From Dermanyssus gallinae (Eukaryota; Arthropoda; Arachnida; Mesostigmata; Dermanyssidae), in the NCBI GenBank assembly GCA_003439945.1, contig QVRM01002215.1, positions 186,001 through 250,000 on the forward strand: a DNA stretch of 64,000 nt, written 5' to 3'. The position numbers were made by a program, and so were the translations under genes. Numbering within the stretch: position 1 is the first letter of the stretch; each line of letters opens with the position of its first letter. This document shows, in pieces, positions 45,090 through 56,508 of this stretch. The notes beneath the pieces are model-generated. The model was not told the DNA's origin, ran no database searches, and saw nothing but the letters and a program-made list of their open reading frames with translations.

Positions 45090-46180
45090 GGATTTTATTA
45101 TTATCATTATGTATATGTGTCACAACACTAATGTATTTTTTACATAACATCCTTGTTATTGCTCGAGTGTCGCCTCTCTGGAGCTCAAATGACACCCTCT
45201 GTCGGAGGAACGCGGTTGATCATGGCTTCGTTGTAGCCTCAAAGAGCTTTTTCCCAAGCTCTTTCGTCAGTTTGAGTGCATCCTTACCGCAAACGCCAGA
45301 TGACTCGAGACCAAACGCCATTACCACATGGTCCTCAAGAAGATGCGCGTATAGACGCCGTTTGTGCATCTCCCGTTGGTTAATGATGTGGCCGACGCCC
45401 GCGCTGGCTAGTGCACGATATCCAAGGACGTATGTGTCAGAGACAGTGACGTCCCACGCCAGCGGCCGATTACGCTCCCAGTCCCGGCTGGTAAGGCCAT
45501 CCGGTCGACCCTGTCGTCCCTCTGCAATCCACCAGGCTCCAGCGTGACGCGGTAGCCGGCTTGCCTAAAAGATCGCCCGAGGACGTCATTGATGGCATTA
45601 TGGCGGCCCTGCGTAAGCCCCGCCAGTTTATTGCAGCTAAGCCGGTGCAGGCCACGCTCATCCAGCTGTACCTCCAGCTGTACCACGCTCATCCAGCATG
45701 CGCAGCTGTAACGAGGCCAGGAAGGCGGGCAAAGCAAGATCCGTGGCCGAGGAATGCCCATTCTACCCAGCCGGACCGGTAGGCTTGCCTGCGTCCATGC
45801 CTTATCCTCGAGCGTCAGGTCAAGGATGTTTTCCAAGGCTCTCCTTACCTGGTCGTCAAGATTCAAAGTTTCTGACGGCAGAAGGAAGGCAGGTGAAGTC
45901 CGTAGTACGTACAAGACCTTTTGTACTCCCATTGCATGATGGAGCAGAAAGTAGGCTTGGTGTCTCCCGAGATGTCCCAGCCGCTGGTAAAGCCGGGAGA
46001 GTTGTTCTCCCTTCTCGGCCAGTATCGGTCCAATGATGTCGGGGACACCGCCGTACCCAGCAGGTCCAGCTCACACCGGTCCTTTACAAGAATGCCCGGG
46101 AGCTTGCTGTTGAAATGCTGTTGAGTTGCATGCTTAACCCCATACTTAAAATTAACTATTAGATCGAAAAAATACGTGCT
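45090..46180 (-). pseudogene. R2-type retrotransposon ORF2 C-terminal relic B
   Basis: From the right, the minus strand reads F-N-S-K-L-P-G-I-L-V-K-D-R-C, S-E-T-L-N-L-D-D-Q-V-R-R-A-L-E-N-I-L-D-L, A-S-L-P-V-R-L-G-R-M-G-I-P and G-L-H-R-L-S-C (CCHC knuckle end). Next are N-A-I-N-D-V-L-G-R-S-F-R-Q-A-G-Y and, one frame over at about 45509-45450, R-P-D-G-L-T followed by P-L-A-W-D-V-T-V-S-D-T. The terminal F-L-R-Q-R-V-S-F-E-L-Q-R-G-D is present after one stop. This is the zinc knuckle plus restriction-like endonuclease arrangement. A 20-bp internal duplication lies near 45652-45705. It ends in AATAATAATAAAATCCTG-like sequence at about 45090. Confidence 0.8.
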
Positions 46181-46184
46181 CACT

Positions 46185-46640
46185 GTTTTTATATAATATA
46201 AGTAGAATAAGCTAACAAATGTGCGTACACACTCGGCAATAAATTACTAAAACTAATGATATAATAAGTTGTTGTAGGACGAAACTTATCAACCTATGCT
46301 CAAAATGTTATAAGTCACTAGCTCCGAGAAAGGAACGTTGCTTTAATAAATCATATCACATACTTACTGTTTTGCCAACTTGGCTCAGGTAATACATTTT
46401 TTTTTATGAGTTGCATCATACGTTCGTAGAAGAATGATCAGGCATATTTTGGCAATGTTTTTACAGATCTAGGTTCCCAAATGGTAAATATAATATTTTC
46501 CAATAAAATTAATTTTTATTACATCATATATAGAAATATAAAGTAATAAACCGATGAAAAATATGTCGCACAACAACGATTGCTCTAGCCGTTATATTGG
46601 CAATTAAAATGAATAAATACACGTATCCAGGGAACGCATT
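46185..46640. other. No gene seen
   Basis: No recognisable feature between the R2-type relic and the candidate exon at 46.7 kb. Confidence 0.45.
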
Positions 46641-46643
46641 TAC

Positions 46644-46815
46644 CTTTGAGCCACTCCTTTCTAAAACGATAAAACGTCCAGGCCACGATGTATTGACAAG
46701 AGAGCATTGCCAAGAGGGCAGAAATAGCCAAGAGCGACAAACGGACACTTGACTTTCTATTGCAACGCCTGTGCCTCTCTTTAGCGGTGCAAAGAGGTGA
46801 CGTCTTTTCTGTCAT
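46644..46815 (-). CDS. Candidate host exon with a single membrane anchor
   Basis: Minus-strand frame from ATG at 46815 encodes about 57 residues: a basic N-terminal stretch (K-E-R-H-R-R-C-N-R-K), a hydrophobic segment of about 20 residues (L-S-L-L-A-I-S-A-L-L-A-M-L-S-C), then W-T-F-Y-R-F-R-K-E-W-L-K. It ends at CTCAAAG|GTAAAT, a good splice donor in phase 1 (GT at 46643-46642). The upstream sequence is pyrimidine-rich and ends ACAG just inside the ATG, an alternative acceptor. A short basic tail before one hydrophobic helix resembles a type II signal anchor. No downstream exon was identified and no family is recognised. Chance remains possible. Confidence 0.25.
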
Positions 46816-48990
46816 GGGTACAGAAGAGAGGCTCTAATCGTGAACCTAAGCGCTCAAGTACATCTAAATAAATAGTGTTACCTCTATCTGGTAGGTGCTG
46901 ATAGATAACCAAGTTGCACTGCCGTGAACCTGAGCTGCCTCGCCATACTAGCATTGAAAGAGACCTTCTATATGATATGTCTATCTTTCCATGTAAATCT
47001 TGTGAGTAAATTGTAAACAGCTTCATTCGACGTCATTTAAGACTCTGATTTCTTTTTATTTTTGTTGAAATATTCGTTGCTTTATTGACTCAACGTGCTT
47101 CAATAGCTTTCCTACATGTTTAGCCTGATTATGAATAAAGACGTTTAGTTTAGCTCTCTCTACCCAGACTGGTCATCACATTTTTTTGCAAAGCTTTCAA
47201 TTGAAGTATTTTAAATTCACGTTTGAGTTTCTCTGCAGAATTTTACCCGGCTGATATGCCGTTTAAAAACCACCATGAAACCACAGCGTTAAATCGGTAG
47301 TATGCGGATTCATAGCTTCTAGCTCAATGGATAAGTATGCAAAGAATTGCGCAAATATTAAAAATTCCAATTGCGGCCTTGAAGATCTTTGCATTATTTG
47401 CTTGCTGAAAATGTGCCTCGGGCTGATTTGCAGAATCCGTAATATCATCGCAGGCGATATTGAGTTTGACTAAATGCCGCTAGGTACGTGTTTATTGCAC
47501 TAGTTGTAATATTGCGGCATATTCAGTAAATGTAACGTTAAGTGCAAGTCTGACACTTATGATATAGCTTGCTTAGCCTACCGATCAGCTAGCACATCTA
47601 AAGTCTATCATAAAGTACCGGCATACAGAAGCCATGTGGTATGTAAATATTACAAGCACGTTAACATATCCTAAAAAATCTCCTTGAAAAATCTAAAAAG
47701 TGCAGATACTTTGAGAAGTAGTGCACCAATTAAGTTTCCAGTACTTGGTGAAAATATTGAAACTAATTATTGGAAATAATCTGCGTGGTCGTTGTTAGCT
47801 GCACGCGTTTTTTCAATATACATGAATAAAACTTGCCAATGAAACTTGCCGGGGTATCGCCGTCAAAGTTAGGTACGCATGAATGACTGCCATCACTTAA
47901 TATTACGAATGACTTGTCAAAATGTTAACAGTTCTCAGCAAAAAAGTAGAGAAACGTAGTAAAATATATAAAGGTGCATGTAAAAAACTATTATAAAAAC
48001 GTGAGGCAACGTAAACTATTTAAGCTAGCTAATTAATTTCTCACTACTTAGTGACCCTGGCGAATGAAACGTTTGCGTATGTATATTTTACTGCACTTAT
48101 CTGCTGTCGACAAGTTTAATCCTTGTAGCGACTGGCTACTGCAATAAAACGTGGTGTTTTGCGTTTGGCGTACGCGCGTATATCTTAGTTCAAGCCGGCA
48201 ACGATCTTCGACAGAGGACATGCGGGTTGTGTCTTTCCGCCAGACCTGGGGCCTGATGTAATTTATTGTAAGACATCTTAACTTGATCCGACAGGTACAA
48301 AATAAACCAATTGGACACACTTGCTTCGACTTGACAATCTTCTTGTTACACGGCCTACGTTCATTTCCCTGATCGGCTGCTTGAGGTCCCGTTGGTGCTA
48401 TCCGAGTACGAACGCGGTGTTGTAGTCGTCGGAACCGGGCTCTGCTCTACTTCGCTATGCTAGCTAAGCAAAGCGAAAGCCCAGGAAGTTACGTGACATT
48501 GGGACTCGGGGAGCAGTTTGCTATTATGGAACTATAGACGGCGTCGCGAAGAATGTGAAACACCCGGCAAGCGGAAGAAACCCGACGCCCTCAGCGGCTT
48601 AACCTCTTCTCAGCCTCCAACTACTTAGTTTGGCTATGTCCAGGATTGCTCCGGCCACCCTACTGCTTCGACGAAACTCCACGCTTCGCTAATTGCCCTT
48701 GACATGGACGGCTACAAAAGCATGAGAGTCGGCGCTGCTCAAGTCCGTAAAAAAACTAGGCCTAGAAGCACCTAAACAGAAGCCGAACAATCCGTGTCTA
48801 AGGCAAATGACTGGAACTTGCTCGTGGCTAATAATTCTCAAATTTGCGATACCTTCTGTTTAGTAGTTGTGTTCTCATGCATGCATACCATAGATGCATT
48901 TATTTTTGATGGTCATTTGTTATATCACTGCTGTTAGAATAATTTCCTGTCATTCCTTTTTTGCCTGCCGGGCTATTGCTGTTTGCAACG

Positions 48991-48996
<6 letters not shown>
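46816..48996. other. No gene seen
   Basis: 2.2 kb with short frames only. The patch at 48.33-48.75 kb is somewhat GC-richer but shows no domain. Confidence 0.45.
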
Positions 48997-49033
<37 letters not shown>

Positions 49034-49036
49034 TAT
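48997..49036. repeat. (TA)n microsatellite
   Basis: About 18 TA units directly abutting the left end of a Tc1-like element. Confidence 0.93.
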
Positions 49037-49515
49037 AGTCCCTGAAAAAAATATAGGGCTACCCATTTTTGCCACATTTCACGCATTTATTGTAATCAAT
49101 CGTGTAAAGATCACAGTGATACATGTTCACAAAGTAAGAGCGGAAACTTCCATCGACATTTGGAGTCTCGGAATACTTTGAACCACGAGATTTCCACATT
49201 TGACACAGCTACACCGCAAACAAATTATAATGTCACAAGCAAGATACATGTTTTAACGAGTGAATTGAGCGGATTAACGGCATTTTGGGCTCATTCCACG
49301 GCACCCGGCAACTAAACTTAATACTTTGTGAACTTCCCGTTAAGTGGGATAACCTCAAAATTCGGTTTGGTATAGTGTTGAACAAATTTTGGATGACGTC
49401 CTGCAGGAGCTCGTCCCAAGCTTCGATTTTTTTTTCGTCGGTCTAAACTTATCGTGCGAGCCAATTCCACACATTCTGGATGATATTTAGATCAGATGAG
49501 ACTGCAGGCCAGCGT

Positions 49516-50549
49516 AGAACCTCAATGTGAATTTAGTCGAACCAGCTTCCAATCAGCCTTAATTCCCTGCTGCCCACGCTGCCAAAGAATCGAGCACAGT
49601 GCACATGAGTGCGAAAACCAGATTGCCCAAGGGTTTATATGTCATAACTGTGGCAGTTTCGGATATATTGCTCGAGATTGCCAAGAGTAATTAGCATGTT
49701 ATAACTGTAACGTGCTGGGACACGCTGCTAACTCCATAACATGCGTAATCTACAGAGAGAAAATGATGGGAATGAGAAGAAAAAAGACCTGGACCGCTAC
49801 AAAGATTAAGGAATGCCTACCGGTCGACCCCCGCGCCACCGAAGAGTGAGGAGAGAAATGGCAGAGAACGAGAACCAGAGGCCACGCTAACCGATCCAGG
49901 AAATGAGACGGATGTGGACGCTGACATAGATGGCAAGGCTTTCGGAAGGTCGCCAACAAGAGAAGGCGCAGGCAAAGTCTGGGATCACCACCCGTTGGAA
50001 CTCCTAACTCCTAAGGTAGCTAACAAAAGAGACGGAGAACTGGGCAGCAGTACTACACAACAGCAACAATGACCATCAATAGTATAAATGTGCTGCAGTT
50101 AAAAGCAGGCAGTATGTGGTAAGCGAGCCCAACAAATCCCTGGTTGCGACTAAAGAATGGATAATGGATGTTGTCGCATTTATGTTGGAGTCTCGAAAGC
50201 TGTACGACGACGCGCCGCCGACTTCATTGTAAACGATGCGCTTGGCGAAGTTATTGGCGTGATGGTGGACGGTGTCTCGGCGGCGGTCGATCTAACGAAT
50301 GGCGCCCAGATATGAGCTTTGTGAGGGCCTGATTTGCAAGAAAAACTAATTTACAGAGTTTTAAACAAGAACCGGTGCGGATAACACGAGCTTGTGATAG
50401 TATTAGAGACTCCTCCCCGTTAACTGTGAGCAATATTAGTTTCACCTATAGGACTCGGTTACGGGGGATGCCAGGAGGTATGAGGGTTTTAGCAGGTAAT
50501 ACAAATGCTTTGGTAGTCATCGAGCTACCAGCCGGCGTGTAGTCCTGCA
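49516..50549 (+). mobile_element. R1-like LINE fragment inserted in the Tc1-like transposase
   Basis: Interrupts the transposase between its second and third DDE blocks. A short repeat, CAGCGT (49510-49515 and 50550-50555), flanks it, consistent with a small target-site duplication. It carries ORF1 zinc knuckles and the start of an endonuclease, both on the plus strand. No poly(A) or RT end is present, which is unusual for a LINE insertion. Confidence 0.7.
49560..50230 (+). pseudogene. LINE ORF1 zinc knuckles and endonuclease start
   Basis: Three knuckles are visible: C-P-R-C-Q-R-I-E-H-S-A-H-E-C, C-H-N-C-G-S-F-G-Y-I-A-R-D-C, and after a stop at 49688-49690 C-Y-N-C-N-V-L-G-H-A-A-N-S-I-T-C. 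Around 50073-50165 broken frames give S-I-N-V-L-Q-L-K-A-G and S-E-P-N-K-S-L-V, the first strand and glutamate loop of an R1-clade endonuclease. Knuckles bind element RNA. All frames are interrupted. Confidence 0.72.
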
Positions 50550-51559
50550 CAGCGTGCCTAAATACATTCCCCCCTCCTGTATAAAAAAAAGCTTCCGATT
50601 AGCCTGGCGGTGTGAATCGGGGAGTTATCGTGTTGAAAAACGAAGTCTGGCCCTCCCATCAGCTTAAAATGCGCCGATTGCTCTTTTAGTAAATCCCTGT
50701 AGCGCGTCGAATAAACACGACCGTCTAAAAACACAATCGACGACTTTGTATGATACTCGACAGCAGCCCAAATCACCAGTGAACTGCCACCCGAGTGACG
50801 TTTTGACAAAATTCGTTCTTCCTTGCGGACATCGTGCAAATAATAGTTAAATCGATCCGGTTCATCAAAGTTAAACTTTTTGCATCCGAAAATGACATCG
50901 TATCGTGTCTATGTTTCATCGGTCAGCGGTCAAACGTTGTTTTTCTTGTTTGTTTTCTTGTGGACCAACGCGTCTTCCTGAGGAAGTTTTGCAAGTTTAT
51001 TTCGCACGTTCGTTTGCACGTCGACCTCGCCGAGGGCGCAGAGTTAGACGCGTTATTCAGAATTACAACCTTGCTTCGTTCCAAAATGGCATTTGGACGC
51101 CCGGAACTCTTTTTACGGCGCAATGTTCACCTAAATTCACAAAGTTATTTACTATTTGGGAACAACGCCCCAATCGAGGCAAACTTCGCAATTAAAGAGG
51201 CCGACGTCCTTATGAGTCTTGATTTGAGCCTTTTTGTCACGCATGATGCGCTAGCCTAAGCTTATCGCTTTAACACAGAAACAACTTCTGGTAAGAGGTC
51301 TGCCTCTGTTTCTGTCGGGCCATGAAAGAGCCTAAACGCCGCTAATCCGCTTATTCACTCGTTAAGACAAGTAAAATTTTTTCGCAGTGTAGCTGTGCCA
51401 AATGTGGAAATCTCGTGGTTCAAAGTAATCCGAGACCCCAAGTGTCGATGGAAGTCTCCGCTGTTGCTCTGTGAGCATGTATCACTGTGATCTTTACACG
51501 AGTGGTTATCATAAATGCTTGAAAGGTGGCAAAAATGGGTGGCTCTATATTTTATCATC

Positions 51560-52110
51560 GTCACACTTAATCGCTCCTCCAATCGGGATCCATTGCCCGT
51601 CGCCCTCTTCATTCTCTCAGATATCAGCCTGGCTCCTCGGCGGTGACGTTCTCCTAGTGCTGCCGCCTCCCTCGTCAACCTGTGACACTTAACAGTGCAC
51701 CGGCTCGTCTGCACACAGGTTTTTAACACGCGGGATGACTGCGAGGAATAATCGGTACCGCTCAAATAGGTAACAGGTGACCCTTGGCGAGGCGTATATG
51801 GAGACACTGAGCGTGAGTCGTTAGTTGCCAAGCAGACAGGTTAAGATAATACGCTTCCTAAACGGGATACATCTGCGGCGTGGGTAGCGATATCCACTAC
51901 ATGATCCTCGTCGCAATTCACTTGCTTGCCTTTCAAAGACGACTCCACGACGACGACTTTTCTCTAATTTATACGCCTAGTTGCGATCAATGAGTCTAGA
52001 AGTCTTGTAGGCACTTTACACCGATTACAGCACTGTATTTTCAATAAAAATGACACTATTTTGGCACCTCGATCCGAACATGACTACGTTTGGTAACCGC
52101 GAGCAGACGA
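51560..52110. other. No gene seen
   Basis: No recognisable feature. Confidence 0.45.
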
Positions 52111-52114
52111 CTTA

Positions 52115-52680
52115 TTATTATTGATTGATTGAAACGCTTTTGTATCTTCATCTTCATGGATACAGGTGCGACACCTTAGCATTGGTAGTCTGGTTGGGAG
52201 GCCTAATGACAAACCCTGTCCAAGTCGACGTTGCCTGTACCTCAAACGTTACGTGAAACCGATCCTCATTCTTAATCAGCCGGAATGCCTTTAATGCCTT
52301 TCCATCCAACACCGCTTTTCAATCCTTCTTAGAAAGCGACGCTGCATTCTTTCTAGTAATTCAAGATTACCTAATCTGGGAGGGTTCCACACCTGGCATC
52401 TATACATTAATAGTGGCACAACATGTGATCTGTATAGTTACCATAGGCAGAGACCCTTCTTATAATAAACACACGGGGTATCCAGTTGCACAAAAGTGAA
52501 CTTTTTGCGGCAACATTTGTAACCTGCTCAGTGAATGTCAAAAACGTCGAGAAACACACACTTTATTTTTGTCAGAACTAAGCCGTCTTTTACGTAGTTA
52601 TGCTTGGTGGATACTTTTACGTAGTTATGCTTGGCGGATACTTTTCGGCGACCACATCCCGAAGCTTTGCGTATAAAACA
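52115..52680 (-). pseudogene. CR1-like LINE RT C-terminal fragment
   Basis: Near 52300-52420 the minus strand reads P-L-L-M-Y-R-C-Q-V-W-N-P-P, then L-E-L-L-E-R-M-Q-R-R-F-L-R-R-I, the thumb region of CR1/Jockey-group RTs. The element ends on the minus strand with GTTTCAATCAATCAATAATAATAAG at 52113-52137, the short tandem tail expected of CR1-like 3' ends. A 27-bp tandem duplication (52587-52613, 52614-52640) lies at its 5' side. Frameshifts are frequent. Confidence 0.62.
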
Positions 52681-52699
52681 ACGCAGCATTACTAGACGC

Positions 52700-53570
52700 C
52701 ATAGGCGGGTCCGACTGCAATTTCAGCGGCAAACAAAAGAAGGAGGTCTGGCAGCGCATTTTTAAATTTTAGACAAGCATTCAAGGAAGTTTACAACGTG
52801 ATCTGGGTGAAAACTGGCTCACGTGGTTTATAAACTTACTCTGACGAAAAACGTTAGCAAAATATGCTCCTCGACGTACTGAATGATGTTGAACTACACT
52901 ATAATTATTAGTGGTAGATCTCTATTTACCAATAAACGTAGCATATTTCTTCAGGACATTTGCCTCCATACCGGCTCGTCTTAAAAGACATGGCATTTTT
53001 TATCTGGAGTATTTTGAAGCCTATGATGTATTGCAGAAAATATACTAGTTTGAAAGGCATAAAAGCAGCCACTGTGGGAGAAGATTCCAAAGAGTATTGA
53101 TTTAGCCGCAAGCATGGTTGCATGCAATTATAAAGAAAAAGGATAGTCATATTTAGAATGGATACGTTATTCAGAAGTATCTCGGAAACATGTTGTATAA
53201 ATTTTAATAAAATCCGTTTCGATAGTCGCAATCGATTTCAGCTGTTTTATGAGACAACTTTGGCTGTCACACCCGTATATAGGCAAGGGTCACTTAAGGG
53301 TTAAGACAGGACTAGCTAGGGTCAGACTTCGAGTTTTATTAGAAAGTACTCAGCATGCCGCTGAGTTTAAAATACTATGCCATGTAGATGGCTTTTTCAA
53401 GACCTTTCGGCATTGTCCATACACACCACTTTTAAATAATATTTTTGACATCCTTCTATTGGCATAACTTGGGCGTTATTTTGGAAATATACTCCGTTGA
53501 ATATTTTTCTTAACGCTCTGAGAACCACATTTTAGGCGCTCATAATGAGCAAGTTGTCTGTGGCACGATG
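52700..53570. other. No gene seen
   Basis: Short frames at 52926-53231 (minus) and 53249-53467 (plus) have no recognisable domain. Confidence 0.45.
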
Positions 53571-53579
53571 CCTTAATTT

Positions 53580-54300
53580 TCCATCAGTTCGTCGACGTTA
53601 GTACGGCAAACACGTTACTATTAACAAAAAAAACACAAAACATCCAGTTACATCAGGTCACACAAGCGAGATGGCCACGGAGCATCTGCTTTGTGGGAGA
53701 TCATGAGCCCAACAAACTTCTGATGAAGCAGATCCATTGCAAAGCTTGCTGCGTGACAAATTGGACCGATCTGCCGGAACCACATACTGTCAAAGTCAAA
53801 TTAAGTAAGTTTTGGCAAAAAAAAGTCTAATAATATTTGTTCGTCGAAAAAAGTACGGTCCAATGACACGTCCAGGCCATATTTTTTGGAAGATTTTTTC
53901 GTAAGGCAATTGTCCGTGTACGGTTTTTTCATGTCATGGCCAATTTTAATCCACTCCGGCATTAACCTTGTCTAAATTGGAAACCATGCAAACCAATTTA
54001 AGAGTGGCCGGTCTGGGTCTCGAACCCAGTCCTCCCGAATGTACGGCAAAAGCTTTGCCACTAAGCCATCTTGCTCGGTTCAGCACCAGATTGTCGCTTT
54101 TTGCTCATAAAGTAGTCGTTGGCCGATGGCGCGGGATTTCTATGCTGCTTATAGGCCGTAGTTCTGTTTGTTCACTCTTTCAGTCAGATGTGAGTCTCAT
54201 CTGAGAAAATAATTTTTGAGGCAAAACTGTTTGAACCCCCTCTGTTTGAATCACTCTATAAAAACACAATTGTTTGGATCCTGGCGTACCCGGAGCGTGG
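53580..54300 (-). pseudogene. Tc1/mariner-superfamily (IS630-like) transposase relic, split by SINE-B
   Basis: To the right of the SINE the minus strand reads I-I-F-S-D-E-T-H-I (first DDE block, about 54222-54190), N-P-A-P-S-A-N-D and, one frame over, Q-K-A-T-I-W-C. To the left of the SINE it resumes as W-P-G-R-V-I-G-P-Y-F-F, then F-F-L-P-K-L, S-M-W-F-R-Q-I-G-P-I-C-H-A-A (a decayed Q-Q-D-G-A-x-C-H, with the second aspartate lost) and W-P-S-R-L-C-D-L-M. This is the motif set of IS630-like transposases with F-S-D-E and Q-Q-D-G-A. Terminal repeats were not found. Confidence 0.72.
53885..54085 (-). mobile_element. SINE-B copy 2, inserted in a transposase gene
   Basis: Near-identical to the copy at 24.97 kb over its whole length. 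A box is the complement of 54058-54068 (TGGCTTAGTGG) and B box GGTTCGAGACC is the complement of 54016-54026. The T arm is CTGGG-TTCGAGA-CCCAG. It lies between T-I-W-C and W-P-G-R-V codons of the host transposase. The 3' end is A-rich (complement of about 53886-53905). Confidence 0.86.
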
Positions 54301-56008
54301 AGCATCATGTACCGACTCAGCTTTCTAAAAATCTTTTACCAGATCGAGAGTAAAATTGTATAGAACAATGATATTTACAAACTCTTGCCTGCACATATAT
54401 ATAAATATATATATATACATTTTTGTGTCTTATTTTGAAAAAGAAATCCGAGTGTTATTGAATTAAGCCGCCTATTGAGGTATCTTATGATTATAAAATG
54501 CAATCGAGTCGGCAAGGATTGATGCATACGAACGCAAGATACGTCCCGTTTCGCTAAAGGGAACACATTGCCTCGTTGTACAGCTATATTTCTTGATAAA
54601 TTGAAGAATTTAGGAAATGTTAATGTTTTTTCTATTTGAAACTAATACGTGGAGGGTTTTCCTCTGTAGGCCTGTGTTACCAGCCACGAAAGCGACATTC
54701 TTTTATCTAACGATTTTGCCCGCAGCTCACATCCGGATAGACAACGTCAGAAAACACCCGCCGGAGCATAATAGTGCAAGGTGTTACCCTTTATATGTCA
54801 GCTTTGATATCGATAAGCGCAACAGTGGACCTCCCATATTCAGCCAACTGCAGCAAAATCAATAGTAATTTGTTGCTATAGTCATCACCATGGCTGTGTC
54901 GCTTCTTAGCTAGTTAGATTTTAGGTGTATCTAAACGATTAACGCATCGCGATTTGATGCAAGTGGCAGGTTTCTTGAAATTCAAAGAATATTGGCAGTA
55001 GTTCTCGTAAATTCCGAATGCGGGGGCTTGTAAGTCCCATAGCAGTTGCTGGCAGTTGCCAGTGACGCTGTGCATTATGCATTTCCGAAACTTCCCATGC
55101 AAAAAAGAAGTTCTCGTAAGAGCACTAGTAGTAGTAGTAGTAGTAGAAATAATTGTCTTCCACTAGCGACACTCGTTGGCAGAGTCTATCTAATGACAGC
55201 TTGCATCAAATGCGGGCAACCGTACACATTAGTCGACGCGACTGTGCGTAGTGCAAACGTGTACAGAGACTGTCTTGGCTGTCTGAAGGTCATCATGACG
55301 GCTGAACGAGCCGCCGCAACGACTGAGACGAGGTCGTGGCTAAGAGTTCTTTGCTTGCCGCTACTGGAGCAGATGCTGCTACTGCTGCTGGTGCTGGTGT
55401 TGCATCGGAGCTTAGCTTCTTCCTATTCCTTTGGGGCTTAACTTAGTGAGGTAAATCGCGTCTGGCCCGAAGTCGTCTCACTCGCCACCCCACAAGCCTC
55501 ATAGTCGACTGCTGTCAACGCCAATCGAACAAAAAAAACGAAGAAGAAGAGAAAAGGCCAAAGCAAGTGTCAGGTGAATGGCCTGGTCCTGTCTTATTTC
55601 TGGCAGATTTCCAATGGCATGCCTTCGTGCCCGTTGGACTAGGAGGAGGCCAGCATGAGAGGAGAGAAGATGCCCGAAGAAGCCGCTGGACGCGTAGGCA
55701 GAAAAGAAGCAGCGGGTCTCGGTATCACGGCTGCACTGACTCCGATAGCCTTTCAGCAAAGGTGTCTTACTATAGTCCTGCTTCAAGCTGCACGGGAGCC
55801 AGCGAGAAGCACGACTCAGTGATAAGGTCTTATCTTCGCGCCAATGAGCACAGTGAACGTCAGCAGGATAAAGGAGAAGGAATGCAAGAGCGAGCCAAGT
55901 GGAAGGAGCTTGCGACAACAGTGGTTGCTGGTGTAGAAGCACAAAGCTAAGTAATGTGATGAAATGAACGGGCCAACAGAATCAGTGTATGGTAAGTCTG
56001 GTTACGAA
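54301..56008. other. No confident gene
   Basis: A (TA)n tract lies at 54397-54417. A GC-richer stretch (55.05-55.95 kb) holds overlapping open frames on both strands (131 codons at 55046-55441 plus; 127 at 55567-55950 plus; 147 at 55499-55942 minus) including an (AGT)n run at 55123-55146. None has a recognisable domain. Confidence 0.35.
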
Positions 56009-56096
56009 ATAAATATATATATATATATATGTCCAAATTACGACATATGTGTGTACATATTATGAAACCTACTTGCAGCAATCTCACATGTATTTC

Positions 56097-56188
<92 letters not shown>
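56009..56188. repeat. (TA)n microsatellites
   Basis: TA tracts at 56009-56030 and about 56097-56188, the longest in the window (roughly 45 units, with interruptions). Confidence 0.95.
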
Positions 56189-56192
<4 letters not shown>

Positions 56193-56508
56193 CCCATACA
56201 AAATATTTACCAGATGCCTAGCTTCATTTGGATGTTGTTGTACTTTTGCGCGATGTGAGTGCATTGTGTCCTTATTGTGGCCTGCATTGTATAACTGGCA
56301 ACATTTCTATATCGTAATTAACTACGGAGCTTTCCTGAAAACACATAATTAAAATATCACTCCTGTTTCTTATAGCTTGCTAACCATTGATGCTTACTCG
56401 CGAGTAAGAGCTTTATTGCCTGAACATCTAATATTATATCTTGCTTGACCTCCCTAAGTAACTACAGCATAAAAGGGCTGGCACATGTCATGTAGATATG
56501 CGATATCT

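Larger units (their letters stand above)
49230..51255 (-). pseudogene. Tc1-like transposase, interrupted
   Basis: From the right, the minus strand gives a decayed N-terminus (from about 51232) and then K-K-F-N-F-D-E-P-D-R-F-N-Y-Y-L-H-D-V-R-K-E-E (about 50905-50820). W-A-A-V-E-Y and F-V-F-Q-H-D-N-S-P-I-H-T-A (second DDE block, about 50610) follow. The frame reaches G-E-C-I next to 50560, meets the insert, and resumes at 49508 with W-P-A-V-S-S-D-L-N-I-I-Q-N-V-W-N-W-L-A-R (third block). D-E-L-L-Q-D-V-I-Q-N-L-F follows. Several stops show decay independent of the insertion. Tc1 transposases cut and paste at TA dinucleotides. Confidence 0.86.
49043..51557 (-). mobile_element. Tc1-like transposon with long TIRs, split by a LINE fragment
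   Basis: The first 180 bases (about 49043-49225) and the last 180 (about 51557-51370) are inverted repeats at roughly 85% by eye, sharing AAAGATCACAGTGATACATG and GAACCACGAGATTTCCACAT. Removing the roughly 1.03-kb insert (49516-50549) leaves about 1.48 kb, a normal Tc1/mariner length. The transposase is on the minus strand. Confidence 0.88.

Noticed and set aside
55499..55950. Overlapping 127- and 147-codon proteins on opposite strands
   Set aside because: Both strands being open in a GC-richer stretch is expected by chance. No motif supports either.
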